This document shows positions 32,875-42,231 of a DNA stretch of 43,551 nt, in pieces. Location of the stretch: contig JALNZD010000035.1 of NCBI GenBank assembly GCA_023229505.1, forward strand, positions 1 through 43,551, written 5' to 3'. Every line of letters begins with the position of its first letter. The stretch's first letter is position 1. The DNA comes from Bacteroidales bacterium (GTDB lineage Bacteria; Bacteroidota; Bacteroidia; Bacteroidales; JAGOPY01). The notes under the pieces were generated by a model, which did not search any database, had not been told where the DNA came from, and worked only from the letters and a program-made list of their open reading frames with translations. Position numbers and translations under genes: made by a program.

Positions 32875-34012
32875 ATATTTCGGATCCGTCGGACACCTGG
32901 TTGTATCCCTGGACGATCACCTGCTGGCCAGGTTGAAGACCTTTGACCACCATAGTTTTATCCAGGTATGATTTGCCCGGTGTTACATAAACCTTTTTTG
33001 CAATCCATTTACCGTTGGTTTGCTCCATGATATAAAGATATGAGCCCGTGATGTCCTGCTTGATCAATGCTGAAGTGATCACCACAGCTGAGTCGGAGGA
33101 GAAATCATTAATATGTATGATGGCAAGAATGTTAGGTTTTAACAAACGGTCGGGATTTTTCAATTTGAGCTGAACGGTGAAAGTGCGGTTGTTGGGATTG
33201 ATGACATTGCCTTTCCGGTATATCGGAACTTCTAAATTCATATCAGGATAAACCGGGAACTCTACCTTCACAATCGCGCCTTCATTCACCTGGGCAAGGT
33301 AAGTCTCAGATACATCAGCATTAATATAGAGGTCATCCAGGTTCACAATCTGCATCAGTTGGGAACCGGGTGTGGCCAGTTCTCCCTTCTTATGGTAGAT
33401 CTCATCCACGACACCACTCACCGGCGACTTGATCATTACCATATCCAACTGGGCCCGGAGGGTTACCAACTTTTGCTCAAACGATTCTTTGCTGTTCTTC
33501 GCGTTAAGATACTGTATCTCCGATCCGATACCTTTTTCCCAGAGTCTCTTTTGCTTTTCACAGGTAATCGTAGCCAGTTCCAGCGACGATTCCATTTCAG
33601 CAATATTGCTTTCGTTGACCTCTGAATTAAGCTTAGCGAGCAACTGGCCTTTTTCAACATAATCACCCTCTTTGACATAAATCTCCCTTACCTGGCCAGC
33701 TACTTCCGGTGAGATGAATGCTTCCTTTACCGCTTCTGCTGTGCCGCTGACCTCTATATAATGGTTGAAAGGCTCAAACGAAACCGCTGACACTTCTACT
33801 AGGATCTTTTGGGTGCTATTATCACCAGAATTCATGGCGCTGAGTTTTTTTTCCAACTCCGTGATTTTCTGGTTCAGCTCAGCAGCATCTTTCCTATAAG
33901 CAGTGATCTGGCCCCTGATCGATTGTTCGGTCTCCTGGTTGTTGCAGGAAGCCAGGATAAGAATAAAAAATGCTAATATCCCGTATTTCATTTTTTTCAA
34001 AAAATTTATCAT
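32849..34012 (-). CDS. Efflux RND-type periplasmic adaptor lipoprotein
   Basis: This 387-residue membrane-fusion protein links an inner-membrane transporter to TolC. It has a lipobox ending at Cys23 (LASC), a coiled-coil-prone region (about 35-65), a lipoyl half-motif 'AGQVREIYVKEGDYVEKGQLLAKL', a helical hairpin and the second lipoyl half 'VMIKSPVSGVVDEIYHKKGELATPGSQL'. Beta-barrel domains occupy the C-terminal third. It follows tolC by 9 bases and tetR further upstream. The expected RND permease gene is not next to it; instead an OstA-like gene overlaps its end. It could serve a pump encoded elsewhere or another export process. Confidence 0.88.
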   Translation of the reverse strand: MINFLKKMKYGILAFFILILASCNNQETEQSIRGQITAYRKDAAELNQKITELEKKLSAMNSGDNSTQKILVEVSAVSFEPFNHYIEVSGTAEAVKEAFISPEVAGQVREIYVKEGDYVEKGQLLAKLNSEVNESNIAEMESSLELATITCEKQKRLWEKGIGSEIQYLNAKNSKESFEQKLVTLRAQLDMVMIKSPVSGVVDEIYHKKGELATPGSQLMQIVNLDDLYINADVSETYLAQVNEGAIVKVEFPVYPDMNLEVPIYRKGNVINPNNRTFTVQLKLKNPDRLLKPNILAIIHINDFSSDSAVVITSALIKQDITGSYLYIMEQTNGKWIAKKVYVTPGKSYLDKTMVVKGLQPGQQVIVQGYNQVSDGSEIYVKTNNAS

Positions 34013-34021
34013 GATGACTGA

Positions 34022-35434
34022 TTAATAATTACCTAATGCTTTATCAAGCCGGTTTTTAGAATCAAGCAAACTGAAAACCATCTGGAAATATTTCCGTTCG
34101 GAATCTAAGAACTGGTTATGTTGCTGGGTCAGTTCAGCACTGGTCGCAGCTCCTTCATTATATTTAGTGAGAGTTTTCTTATATATTTCAAGGGAAAGAT
34201 CAACATTCTGCTTTTCTCTCATATAATTTTCCATCGCTGTCCTGAATTCCGACCTCGATTGTGTGATAGATAAGTTCAGACCTTCAGCAACCTGTTTCTT
34301 TATATTCTGTACCTTTTCCAGGTCAAGTTTGGCCTGGCTTACCCTGCTCTTGTGCAAACCGCTTGATAAGATCGGGATCTGCATTGAAATACCGGTAGAG
34401 GATGTCAGGAACCAGGGCTCATCCGGGGCAAGAAAGTTAAACTCATTACGCTGGGCGTTCTCCTGGAGGAACAAAAAGCCTTTCAGGCTGGGATAATAAG
34501 CTGCCCTTTCGTTCTTTAAGCTAAGGACTTTCATTTTTTCCTGGCTGGCAATCAACCTGTAATCAATGTGTTGCTCGACATTAAACTGCTGATCTACCAA
34601 GGCGCCGACACTTGCCTTCCCGATCAGTTCATCCAGTGTTTCCGTCAGAATCACCTGTTGGTCAAGATCAATCCCCATCTGGTAATTCAGGAGCTTATAA
34701 CCGATCTCATTCTGCCGTTGTACTGAATTGATGGAATTCTGAATATCTGTCACAGTAAGAGTAAACTGATCATAATCCGTTTTTTCCACAAATCCTTCCC
34801 TAAACATTTCTCCGGTTTCATAACGGGTCTTTTCCAGTATGACCAGGGTTGAATCAAGAATCTTCAGTACCTCTTCTCCTACCAGGATATTGTAATAAGT
34901 CTGCGTTACGGTTTGTTTGACATCTTCCTCCGATTTTTCGAGACTTTCCATCGACAACTGCTCGAATATTTGAGCGTACTGCAGTCCGATGAAATAGCGC
35001 CCGTCGAAAATAAGCTGGTTCAGGGTGATTCCGCCTGTTAAATTGTTTTTTAAACCGAACTGTAACTCGATAAACTCTCCTGGTTGGCCATCAGGGAAAA
35101 ATTCAGCAGGGATCAGCGAAGTAGGCAAAGCAATAAAATAAGAATAATCTACGCTTGCGCTGACCTGGGGAAAGCCGTATGACAAGTTCTCTTTAACCTG
35201 TTTTCGGGCCATTTCAAGGTCAAACTGGGCATTTTTTACTTTGTAGCTATTCTGTACCGCATAATCCTGCGCTTCCTTCAGCTTGAACGAGAGGGTTTGC
35301 CCAAAAGTGCCGGCCGAAATGAACACAGCCGTTATTAAAATCAATCCGGTTTTAATAAGTGTTGATGTCATTACCAGTTTAGTTTTTAAAGTCTTTTTAC
35401 GTTCTTCAAAATCCTCGAAATTCTGCCGCTTCAA
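34022..35434 (-). CDS. TolC-family outer-membrane efflux protein
   Basis: This 470-residue outer-membrane channel protein has a signal segment ending near 'SAGTFGQ' (residue 46) and the long helical OEP duplicated pattern: 'LKEAQDYAVQNSYKVKNAQFDLEMARKQVKENL' (first half) and 'LTQSRSEF' and 'EIYKKTLTKYNEGAATSAELTQQHNQFLDSERKYFQ' (second half). The N-terminal extension before the signal ('MKRQNFEDFEERKKTLKTKLVM') is long and the true start may be at 'MTSTLIKTG' (position about 35371). The ATG overlaps the tetR stop by four bases. Together with the adaptor gene it forms the exit part of an efflux complex. Confidence 0.9.
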   Translation of the reverse strand: MKRQNFEDFEERKKTLKTKLVMTSTLIKTGLILITAVFISAGTFGQTLSFKLKEAQDYAVQNSYKVKNAQFDLEMARKQVKENLSYGFPQVSASVDYSYFIALPTSLIPAEFFPDGQPGEFIELQFGLKNNLTGGITLNQLIFDGRYFIGLQYAQIFEQLSMESLEKSEEDVKQTVTQTYYNILVGEEVLKILDSTLVILEKTRYETGEMFREGFVEKTDYDQFTLTVTDIQNSINSVQRQNEIGYKLLNYQMGIDLDQQVILTETLDELIGKASVGALVDQQFNVEQHIDYRLIASQEKMKVLSLKNERAAYYPSLKGFLFLQENAQRNEFNFLAPDEPWFLTSSTGISMQIPILSSGLHKSRVSQAKLDLEKVQNIKKQVAEGLNLSITQSRSEFRTAMENYMREKQNVDLSLEIYKKTLTKYNEGAATSAELTQQHNQFLDSERKYFQMVFSLLDSKNRLDKALGNY

Positions 35435-36054
35435 TCTCCGAACTTAAAGTTCTTTTTCTTTTTTTCGTAATATGCAAGGCCTTCCGGCTTTGCAATGCTT
35501 CGAATGAAGTTTTCAAACATGACATTGAAGATGGTGCCGAAAGAGAATTTCTCCGGTGGGAAAAAATCAGGGTTATGGAGGTCGATCAGTCTGCTGAGGT
35601 ACAGACGCGCTACCAGCTCGATGCTGAGGTCGTCACGGTACATCCCTTGATTGATGCCTTTGGTCAGATTGATCTTGATCTTTTCATAGATAAAATCACG
35701 TCGGAGTGTGAAATGTCGCTGATAAATGTCAGGAAAATGATTTTTCAGGACAAAGGTTACAGAAGGCGATATGTCCATGAACTTTTCTGCTAACTCTTTG
35801 CTGACGATAAGAAGGATATCGATGGCATTGACCCCTTCGAAATCATGAATTTTAAATATCTCCTCGAAACGGTGACGTTCAAAATCGAGTACTTTTTCCA
35901 CCAGCTCTTCTTCGCCAGAAACGTATTTTAACAAGACTTCTTTTGGTATGCCTGTTTTTGAGGATATCTCATCTAACCTGATGACAGCCTTGCTATTCAT
36001 ACTATAGAGATAATCCCTGAATTTTTCAATGATCCCTCGAAGAGTTGAATCCAT
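35431..36054 (-). CDS. TetR/AcrR-family regulator of the efflux genes
   Basis: This 207-residue regulator has an N-terminal helix-turn-helix ('IRLDEISSKTGIPKEVLLKYVSGEEELVEKVLDF'), followed by an all-helical ligand-binding domain ('HFTLRRDFIYEKIKINLTKGINQGMYRDDLSIELVARLYLSR'). The open frame extends back to 36081, but a promoter -7 element lies at 36079-36086, so the ATG at 36054 ('MDSTLRGII') is the start. It is the first gene of the tetR-tolC-adaptor unit and probably represses it, as in similar clusters. A possible operator was not identified with confidence. Confidence 0.82.
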   Translation of the reverse strand: MDSTLRGIIEKFRDYLYSMNSKAVIRLDEISSKTGIPKEVLLKYVSGEEELVEKVLDFERHRFEEIFKIHDFEGVNAIDILLIVSKELAEKFMDISPSVTFVLKNHFPDIYQRHFTLRRDFIYEKIKINLTKGINQGMYRDDLSIELVARLYLSRLIDLHNPDFFPPEKFSFGTIFNVMFENFIRSIAKPEGLAYYEKKKKNFKFGD

Positions 36055-36078
36055 CCTGTCAGTATTAAAAAAGAGGCG

Positions 36079-36109
36079 CAAAATTACTAATTATAACCTG
36101 AGAAACAAA
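36079..36109 (-). promoter_or_regulatory. Promoter of the tetR-tolC-adaptor unit
   Basis: On the minus strand TTTG (plus 36106-36109) and TAATTTTG (36086-36079, exact TAnnTTTG) are separated by 19 bases. Transcription would begin near 36072, downstream of the upstream Met codon of the tetR frame. Confidence 0.55.
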
Positions 36110-36160
36110 ATAAATTCATAATGTTTCCTGCCGGAGACATTATTGCATTTTCATAAAAAG

Positions 36161-36172
36161 GAGGCGAACCTC
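36161..36172 (-). terminator. Short hairpin with T-run at the end of the 1417-residue activase gene
   Basis: On the minus strand GAGG-TTCG-CCTC is followed by CTTTTT and overlaps the last two bases of the stop codon. The stem is only four pairs, but the UUCG-type loop and the T-run suggest a weak terminator. Confidence 0.35.
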
Positions 36173-39100
36173 AAGCCTGTACCAGTAGTTTCTGCTGATA
36201 TTCCTTTACCTGATACATAAATGCCTGCAGCCTCGTTTCAATCGAAGCATCATCTTGTCCGTCATAGGCAAAATCAACCCAGGGTATGTTGTTATGATCT
36301 TTCCTGAATACATCGGAGATTGAACAGATAAGTGTGCCTGGCATACAGGTAAACGGCAGCACATTGCAAATACCGGATACGCCTTTTTTAGCCAATGCAG
36401 AAGCACTTCCGATAGCCATTACCGGGTCGCCGTCATAATCTTTATGCACGTAAGGAGAAGTTAGCTCTAACATAGATTCGAGTGATATCTCTTTATCTGC
36501 ATCTATCAGATTTTCAACCGATTGAAGAAGCTTTTTATAAGAAGCGTGCTGCGAAAATTCCTGTATTTTTGATTTCAGTATGCCCTTGTAATCACCTTTC
36601 CATCTGCTGTCGCGGGTATATCTGTATGTCGAATAAACGAACCATTCCGAAAATGGGGACATCAATGTTTCCGCTCCCACAGTTTCCAGTCTGTTAACAA
36701 TATCTCCGCTGCAAAATTTGTTATCCCTCATAAAAATTTCTCCAACGATGACAACGATGGGTTTACGTGGAATATTATGGCGCTCAATGGCCTCAAATTT
36801 CTTACCTGCAGCTTCAAGTACATCAACTAATCCTTTTGCGTTATTTTCAATGCATCTGACAATATTGTCCAATGATTCATTATAAATCCTGTCGGTTTCT
36901 CCCTTTATTTTTTCATAGGGTCTTATTTGCTGCTGTAGTTTGCGGATCATATCAAAAGCAACAAAACCCTTCCATGCATTAAACCTGAACTTGGTACCAT
37001 TACCCGGTGTTATGTCGGTATACGAGCCATCATTGGAGGGAGACACGATTTTTACATCTTTCCTGCCCAGACGGTCAAATAGCACCTTCTGTAACTGGTT
37101 GTACTGTCCGAATCTGCAAGGGCCATTGTGGTCGGGCATAAAAAAGCTGATTTTCTTATCATCCGTGCCGGGTTCCTGCAACTTCTTGATAAATGAGCCT
37201 GTAGTGCAAATCATCGGGAAACATTCCTTTGAAGATGTGTACTTCCTTCCGATCTCAAGGTCCTCATGAGTCTGCATAGGCAGGGCATACGACTCAATTC
37301 CGCAGCTTCGTGCCGCGGCAGCTGCTATATAGGAGCCATCGTGCATGTATGGCCAGTACAATACCCTGTCGCCGGTTGGTGTCGACTGCTTAAAGTTTTT
37401 AGAAATATTGTTCTGATACGAATACGATTGTTTTTCTTTTTTTCTGATACTGTCGAGGAATGCTTCAAGCCGGGTAATAAGCCCCGCATCTGCCGAATGT
37501 TCATCAATCTCGATTTGTAAGGTAGGTTTTCCCTTTAATTCTTCAGATACCAGGTGTTGAATGAAAGAGTCGGGACCACAGCGGAAATTACTGATATAAA
37601 CACCAGACAATTTATCATTCCTGGCTATCATTCTGGCACCTGCAAGTATTTTCCTGCCACTGGGCCAATACATATTCGGAAAATCGTCGAAAATATACTC
37701 GTCATTAAGCGGAAGAAAATCCAAAGGAATTGGGAGTACATTCAGATTTATTAATTTTTCAACAAGCCTGAGGCTCAATTCAGGGTCACCAGCATTATAA
37801 GGCCTGCCTAATATTACCATTGTTTCCTTATCGGCAGGGAGGTTGTCAAGAACTTCCTTTCCACGAACAGTAAGGGAATTTTCAAAAGTATTTTGCTTTT
37901 CGCGTGCAAGCAGGAGCGCTTTTTTCACGGCTTTGCTGTCTGTACCGAATTGCTGCTTCATAAATGCCGACATTTCTTTGATGAATACTTTCTCAAAGAA
38001 TTTTGGATGAAAAGTCGGGATGAGTAGTTTGTCTTTATCGGGATGTTTTGCCAATGCAGCCTTCACCATAAAAGGATAAGACTGTATCCACGGGCAGTTG
38101 CAGTTTGAAGTAGGATTATTTTTAGCAGCCCTGTTATTTACGACAAAAGGTATGAAAACATGATCCACTTTTTTATCCAGCAGATCCATGATATGTCCAT
38201 GCACAACCTCGATCGGAAAACAGGTTTCTGATGTAAGCATTTCAAGCGATTTGGAAACAAGCTTCCTGTCGGTATGTTTAGAAAGCACAACCTGGAATCC
38301 GAGTTCAGTAAAAAATGTTCTCCAGAAAGGAAATTCCTGGTAATACAATAGCAATTCCCGGGGGATACCAATTGAAATTGAACCTTTATTTCTGTTTTCA
38401 TCGTAATCGCCGAGGAGCAAACTTTCACGTTCAACAAATAAGTTAGGAATGTCGTCTGTTTTTTTCTTTCTGTCGTCAACCTCCCATTTCTCGCATCTGC
38501 CACCGTAATACAAAGGCCTCTTTTCGCCTTCAATCTTAACCATTCTAATTTCACAAAGGTTGCTGCAATCTTTATCCTTGCATGTAAACTTATCGAGTTT
38601 ATAAGGCACATTGCGCACATCAAAGCCCTTAAATCTTGTTGACCCTGTATCTTTGACCTTATCCCTGGCCAGCATTGCCATGCCAATAGCGCCTGTCACA
38701 TCGAAGTTTGGAGGAATAATGATCGGTTTGCCCGTAATTTGCTCAAATGCCGCGACAACCCCTTTATTGTTGGTCACACCTCCCTGGAAAAAGATTTTAT
38801 TACCGATCCTTTTGCGGCCTACGACTTTCTGAAGATAATTGTTGACGATAGAATAGGCCAGCCCGCCAACCAGGTTTTCATTTTTCTCCCCTTTTTGCTG
38901 GTTGGCATTCAGGTCGGATTCAATAAAAACGGTACAGCGGCAGCCCAGTGAGGTCGGATTTTCAGCCTTCAGCGCCAGCGTCCCGAATTCCTCAACGATA
39001 TTTATATCAAGTTTCTCGGCTTGTTCTTCGAGGAAAGAGCCGGTACCTGCGGCACACACTTTGTTCATTTCAAAATCGACCACTACCCCATTGTCAATGC

Positions 39101-40424
39101 TGATATATTTTGAATCCTGTCCGCCTATTTCGAAAATAGTATCCACACCTGGATCATGGGCAATAGCAGCAGTAGCCTGGGCTGTGATCTCATTTTGTAT
39201 CACATCTGCACCAATAAAATCACCGGTAAGGTAACGGCCTGAGCCTGTTGAACCTGCAGCTTTCACCTCAACTTTATCGCCAACCTCTTCAAATATTTCG
39301 GTCAGGCCCTGCCTGATTGCTTCGAGCGGACGGCTGGCAGTAGGAAGGTATCGCCGGGCAACAACACGGTTCTGATCATCGATTAACACAACATTGGTAC
39401 TCAGGGATCCGACATCAACCCCCAGGTAAACCGGATATTTTTCTTGCCCGTTCAGGTCGAAAGTAACACCTTTCATGATGGTCGCTGTTGATTCAACCAG
39501 CCTGGGCATTCCTTTGCCATTGCCACTGGCTTTTAAAAGGTACTCTTCAAGGTCTTTGAGCCCTCTGAACAGCATATCATCCTGAGGGTGCTCCCTGACA
39601 TAAAAAATTGCACCAAGGGCCCCCATGGAAGCATAATATTCCGGTATGGTCAATTCACCTTCACTGAGGTTTAGCAAAGTTTTAAACGCATGAACCATAC
39701 CGGCATTTGCTGCAACGCCACCCTGAAAAATAATGGGTTTGACCAGCTCTTTACCTTTTGCCAGGTTACTTTTGAAATTTCTGGCAACAGCAAAGCACAA
39801 TCCGGCAACGATATCGTGCACCGGTGTAGCGATTTGCTGCAGGTGGATCATATCGCTTTTGGCAAAAACGCTGCATCGCCCTGCTATATGTGGTGGGTTT
39901 GTTGATTTAAGTGCCAGTTCTCCGAATTCTTTCTCGATCGGAACCCCGATACGTTTAGCCTGTTGGTCGAGGAAAGAGCCAGTACCCGCTGCACATATGC
40001 TGTTCATTGTAAAATCCGACAAACTTGAATGTTCTCTTTCCTTGCCATGTTCCATTAAGATCAGCTTGGAATCTTCGCCCCCCATCTCAATAATGGTCCG
40101 GACTTCAGGATATAATTTCGAAACGGATTTTGATTGTGCTATGATCTCGTTGATAAATTGCCCACCTATGAGTTGTGTCGCAAGTTTTCCTCCCGAACCG
40201 GTAATTGCTATTTGTTTGATCTGTTCTGTATCATACCTCGACAATAAATCAGTCAACCTCTTTCTGAGCACAAGGAAAGGTTGTCCATGACAATGATCAT
40301 AGTAATTTTCAAGGATATTTTCATCACTGTCGATAATGACAGTATTTAATGAAATTGAACCCAGGTCGAAGCCGATGTAAAGGTCGCCTTTATTATATTT
40401 AGTTGCATTGACAGTTAACATCAT
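36171..40424 (-). CDS. Giant fused acyl-CoA dehydratase activase-type protein (two BcrAD/BadFG domains plus DUF2229/HgdB-like region)
   Basis: The 1417-residue cytoplasmic protein joins two ATP-binding activase domains. The first (about 16-280) has 'GFDLGSISLNTV', 'EMGGEDSK', and cluster Cys144 and Cys184. The second (about 330-590) has 'GVDVGSLSTNVV', 'EIGGQDSK', and Cys457 and Cys497. A Cys-rich link follows (C615, C620, C624, C644), then a DUF2229/COG3580-type region and a COG3581-type C-terminus with further Cys ('TSETCFPIE', 'NFRCGPDSF', 'SSKECFPMICTTG', 'GPCRFGQ'). Relatives are the archerases (2-hydroxyacyl-CoA dehydratase activators), which use ATP to drive very low-potential electron transfer through a 4Fe-4S cluster. 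The substrate is unknown. The gene stands alone behind a strong promoter. Confidence 0.85.
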   Translation of the reverse strand: MMLTVNATKYNKGDLYIGFDLGSISLNTVIIDSDENILENYYDHCHGQPFLVLRKRLTDLLSRYDTEQIKQIAITGSGGKLATQLIGGQFINEIIAQSKSVSKLYPEVRTIIEMGGEDSKLILMEHGKEREHSSLSDFTMNSICAAGTGSFLDQQAKRIGVPIEKEFGELALKSTNPPHIAGRCSVFAKSDMIHLQQIATPVHDIVAGLCFAVARNFKSNLAKGKELVKPIIFQGGVAANAGMVHAFKTLLNLSEGELTIPEYYASMGALGAIFYVREHPQDDMLFRGLKDLEEYLLKASGNGKGMPRLVESTATIMKGVTFDLNGQEKYPVYLGVDVGSLSTNVVLIDDQNRVVARRYLPTASRPLEAIRQGLTEIFEEVGDKVEVKAAGSTGSGRYLTGDFIGADVIQNEITAQATAAIAHDPGVDTIFEIGGQDSKYISIDNGVVVDFEMNKVCAAGTGSFLEEQAEKLDINIVEEFGTLALKAENPTSLGCRCTVFIESDLNANQQKGEKNENLVGGLAYSIVNNYLQKVVGRKRIGNKIFFQGGVTNNKGVVAAFEQITGKPIIIPPNFDVTGAIGMAMLARDKVKDTGSTRFKGFDVRNVPYKLDKFTCKDKDCSNLCEIRMVKIEGEKRPLYYGGRCEKWEVDDRKKKTDDIPNLFVERESLLLGDYDENRNKGSISIGIPRELLLYYQEFPFWRTFFTELGFQVVLSKHTDRKLVSKSLEMLTSETCFPIEVVHGHIMDLLDKKVDHVFIPFVVNNRAAKNNPTSNCNCPWIQSYPFMVKAALAKHPDKDKLLIPTFHPKFFEKVFIKEMSAFMKQQFGTDSKAVKKALLLAREKQNTFENSLTVRGKEVLDNLPADKETMVILGRPYNAGDPELSLRLVEKLINLNVLPIPLDFLPLNDEYIFDDFPNMYWPSGRKILAGARMIARNDKLSGVYISNFRCGPDSFIQHLVSEELKGKPTLQIEIDEHSADAGLITRLEAFLDSIRKKEKQSYSYQNNISKNFKQSTPTGDRVLYWPYMHDGSYIAAAAARSCGIESYALPMQTHEDLEIGRKYTSSKECFPMICTTGSFIKKLQEPGTDDKKISFFMPDHNGPCRFGQYNQLQKVLFDRLGRKDVKIVSPSNDGSYTDITPGNGTKFRFNAWKGFVAFDMIRKLQQQIRPYEKIKGETDRIYNESLDNIVRCIENNAKGLVDVLEAAGKKFEAIERHNIPRKPIVVIVGEIFMRDNKFCSGDIVNRLETVGAETLMSPFSEWFVYSTYRYTRDSRWKGDYKGILKSKIQEFSQHASYKKLLQSVENLIDADKEISLESMLELTSPYVHKDYDGDPVMAIGSASALAKKGVSGICNVLPFTCMPGTLICSISDVFRKDHNNIPWVDFAYDGQDDASIETRLQAFMYQVKEYQQKLLVQA

Positions 40425-40461
40425 CTAAAATATATCAAAATCTGAATATGAAAACAAAAAT

Positions 40462-40492
40462 CAAATTTACTGATTATTTGTTCTTTCAACAA
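40462..40492 (-). promoter_or_regulatory. Promoter of the giant activase gene
   Basis: On the minus strand TTG (plus 40490-40492) and TAAATTTG (40469-40462, exact TAnnTTTG) are separated by 20 bases; the ATG lies 37 bases downstream. Confidence 0.6.
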
Positions 40493-40516
40493 GAATCTTC
40501 CTTCCAAATTCCAGGT

Positions 40517-42079
40517 TTATCTTGCCAGGACAATCTTTTGCCGCATCACATCGTCATTACTGACCAGCATGAAGTGGTAAACGCCAGGTGAAAGGTTCAT
40601 GCCGGAGGAATTGAACTGGTAGGTATATTTTCCTGGTTGAAGCTGGGCATGATTGACAAGCACTTCGACCTCACGGCCAAGTTGGTCGTATACTCCCAAA
40701 AAAAACGGGGCAACCTGGTGCAGTTTAAAAGAAATCCAGGTGGATTCGGCAAAAGGGTTAGGATAACTTTGTTCCATGCTGATCGGGATGGCGTCCTTTA
40801 TTTCTTCTTCAATACCCACAGCAGTCGGGTCGATGATTGCTGTCCAGATGCTCCTCTGGTTATTATGTAATCGGGTCCAGATCGGGCGGATCACATTATT
40901 ATGGGCAGTCACATTGGTATAGTCGCCGAAAAAAGTGCCGCTGTTAGGGTAGAAAGGCTCTTCGCTGATCAGGAAATTCGTAAAAGTCTCTCCACCGTCT
41001 GTAGAACGGGCCATATACACATCGGTATTGTTGTTGTCATAATTACGGCGGTCATAAAAAACGAAGTAAAGATAGCCGTTGGTCTGGTCGATGGCCACCC
41101 AGTTGAAGAACTGCTGTTTTCCGGGAGGATCGTCATTAACGCGGACGCGCTGGCTCCAGGTATTGCCCCCGTCGGTGGATTTGACCAACCAGACATCGGT
41201 ATCGTCATCACCGTTGCGTTGGTCGCTCCAGTTAATGTAGATGGTACCCCGGTAAGGTCCGCCACTGGTATCGCAAGTGGTAACCGGAAATCCGTTAGCC
41301 CGGGAAATGCCGGGAATATCAAAACACCATCCGCCCGGCAAGTCCGAAACGAAGATGTCTTCTTCCAGCCATGTGGTTCCCTGGTCGAGGGACCGGTCGA
41401 AAACCAGACCCGCCGGGCCGGCCCATGCCACGTAGATCTGTCCTTCAGGTCCAATGGCAGGCACGGCTCCCTGCGTTGTATTGTCGTCGTCAGCGCAGTC
41501 GCCTGAAACCTTGTTGATCTGAACCGTCGGGCTCCAGCTCATACCCGCATCATACGAGCGCGAGAACATGATATTGCTGAAATAGCCGGAACTATCCGAG
41601 CCATATAAATCGAATTGCGTCCAGGTCACATAAATGTTGTTGTTTTTCCAGTCAACCGCAGCCCAGTGCTTATCCTGCTCCTTGGTCCCGTTGAGGCCCA
41701 TATAGGAGCCATCGTTCCACTCTCCGCCAAAAGTTTCTGTTTTCTGGCATACAATCCGGTCGATCCAGGAGCCCTGCGGAGGATTTGAGAGATGAAAAAA
41801 GTAGAATGCCCCGGCTGTGTCGCAAAGCATTACCGGGTCGCCCCAGACACCGTTCTGGGCAGAGTAAATAGTCCCTTCTTCCCAAGTTAAACCCGCATCA
41901 TCGGAATAATAATAGCTGGCTATATTAGCTCCGCCGTAAAGTTGGTTGGTATTTTTCGGGTTGATGATAATCGATGGCTCGTTTGGGTAATTAGTAGTAC
42001 TGATCAAAACGTTGAGATGCTGGGCATTTGTAAAAGTGAAGCAGGCCAGCAACATGGAGAGTAATATAGAGCGTGACAT
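40517..42079 (-). CDS. Secreted BNR/sialidase-like beta-propeller protein with T9SS type A sorting domain
   Basis: This 520-residue secreted protein has a signal peptide ending near 'TFTNAQ' (residue 19). It carries a series of Asp-box-like motifs, such as 'SDDAGLTWEEG', 'SYDAGMSWSPTV', 'SLDQGTTWLEED', 'STDGGNTWSQRV' and 'STDGGETFTNFL', that form a sialidase-type beta-propeller. Conserved catalytic residues of true sialidases are not obvious, so enzymatic activity is unproven. The C-terminal 85 residues are a type IX sorting domain ('SYPNPFAESTWISFKL', 'LSPGVYHFMLVS', basic end 'RQKIVLAR'). It is likely exposed on the cell surface. It is transcribed from the -7 element at 42097-42104. Confidence 0.86.
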   Translation of the reverse strand: MSRSILLSMLLACFTFTNAQHLNVLISTTNYPNEPSIIINPKNTNQLYGGANIASYYYSDDAGLTWEEGTIYSAQNGVWGDPVMLCDTAGAFYFFHLSNPPQGSWIDRIVCQKTETFGGEWNDGSYMGLNGTKEQDKHWAAVDWKNNNIYVTWTQFDLYGSDSSGYFSNIMFSRSYDAGMSWSPTVQINKVSGDCADDDNTTQGAVPAIGPEGQIYVAWAGPAGLVFDRSLDQGTTWLEEDIFVSDLPGGWCFDIPGISRANGFPVTTCDTSGGPYRGTIYINWSDQRNGDDDTDVWLVKSTDGGNTWSQRVRVNDDPPGKQQFFNWVAIDQTNGYLYFVFYDRRNYDNNNTDVYMARSTDGGETFTNFLISEEPFYPNSGTFFGDYTNVTAHNNVIRPIWTRLHNNQRSIWTAIIDPTAVGIEEEIKDAIPISMEQSYPNPFAESTWISFKLHQVAPFFLGVYDQLGREVEVLVNHAQLQPGKYTYQFNSSGMNLSPGVYHFMLVSNDDVMRQKIVLAR

Positions 42080-42096
42080 GGTAGTGGATATTTATA

Positions 42097-42104
42097 CAAA
42101 GATA
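42097..42104 (-). promoter_or_regulatory. -7 element for the BNR/T9SS protein gene
   Basis: On the minus strand TATCTTTG fits TAnnTTTG exactly and lies 17 bases ahead of the ATG at 42079. No TTG was found about 20 bases further upstream. Confidence 0.45.
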
Positions 42105-42174
42105 CGACTAATTGTTCCATTGTTCCAGCCCCTACCCCTAAATCCCCTTCTGTAATATTAATAGGTAACTATAT

Positions 42175-42188
42175 ACTAAACAAACCCA
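42175..42188. repeat. Candidate left terminal inverted repeat of the IS
   Basis: ACTAAACAAACCCA matches the complement of 43356-43369 at 12 of 14 bases (the two mismatches are at the fourth and fifth base). Confidence 0.45.
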
Positions 42189-42231
42189 CGTAAACATTCT
42201 TCTTTCATTAAACCCTTCTTTCATTTTTCAA

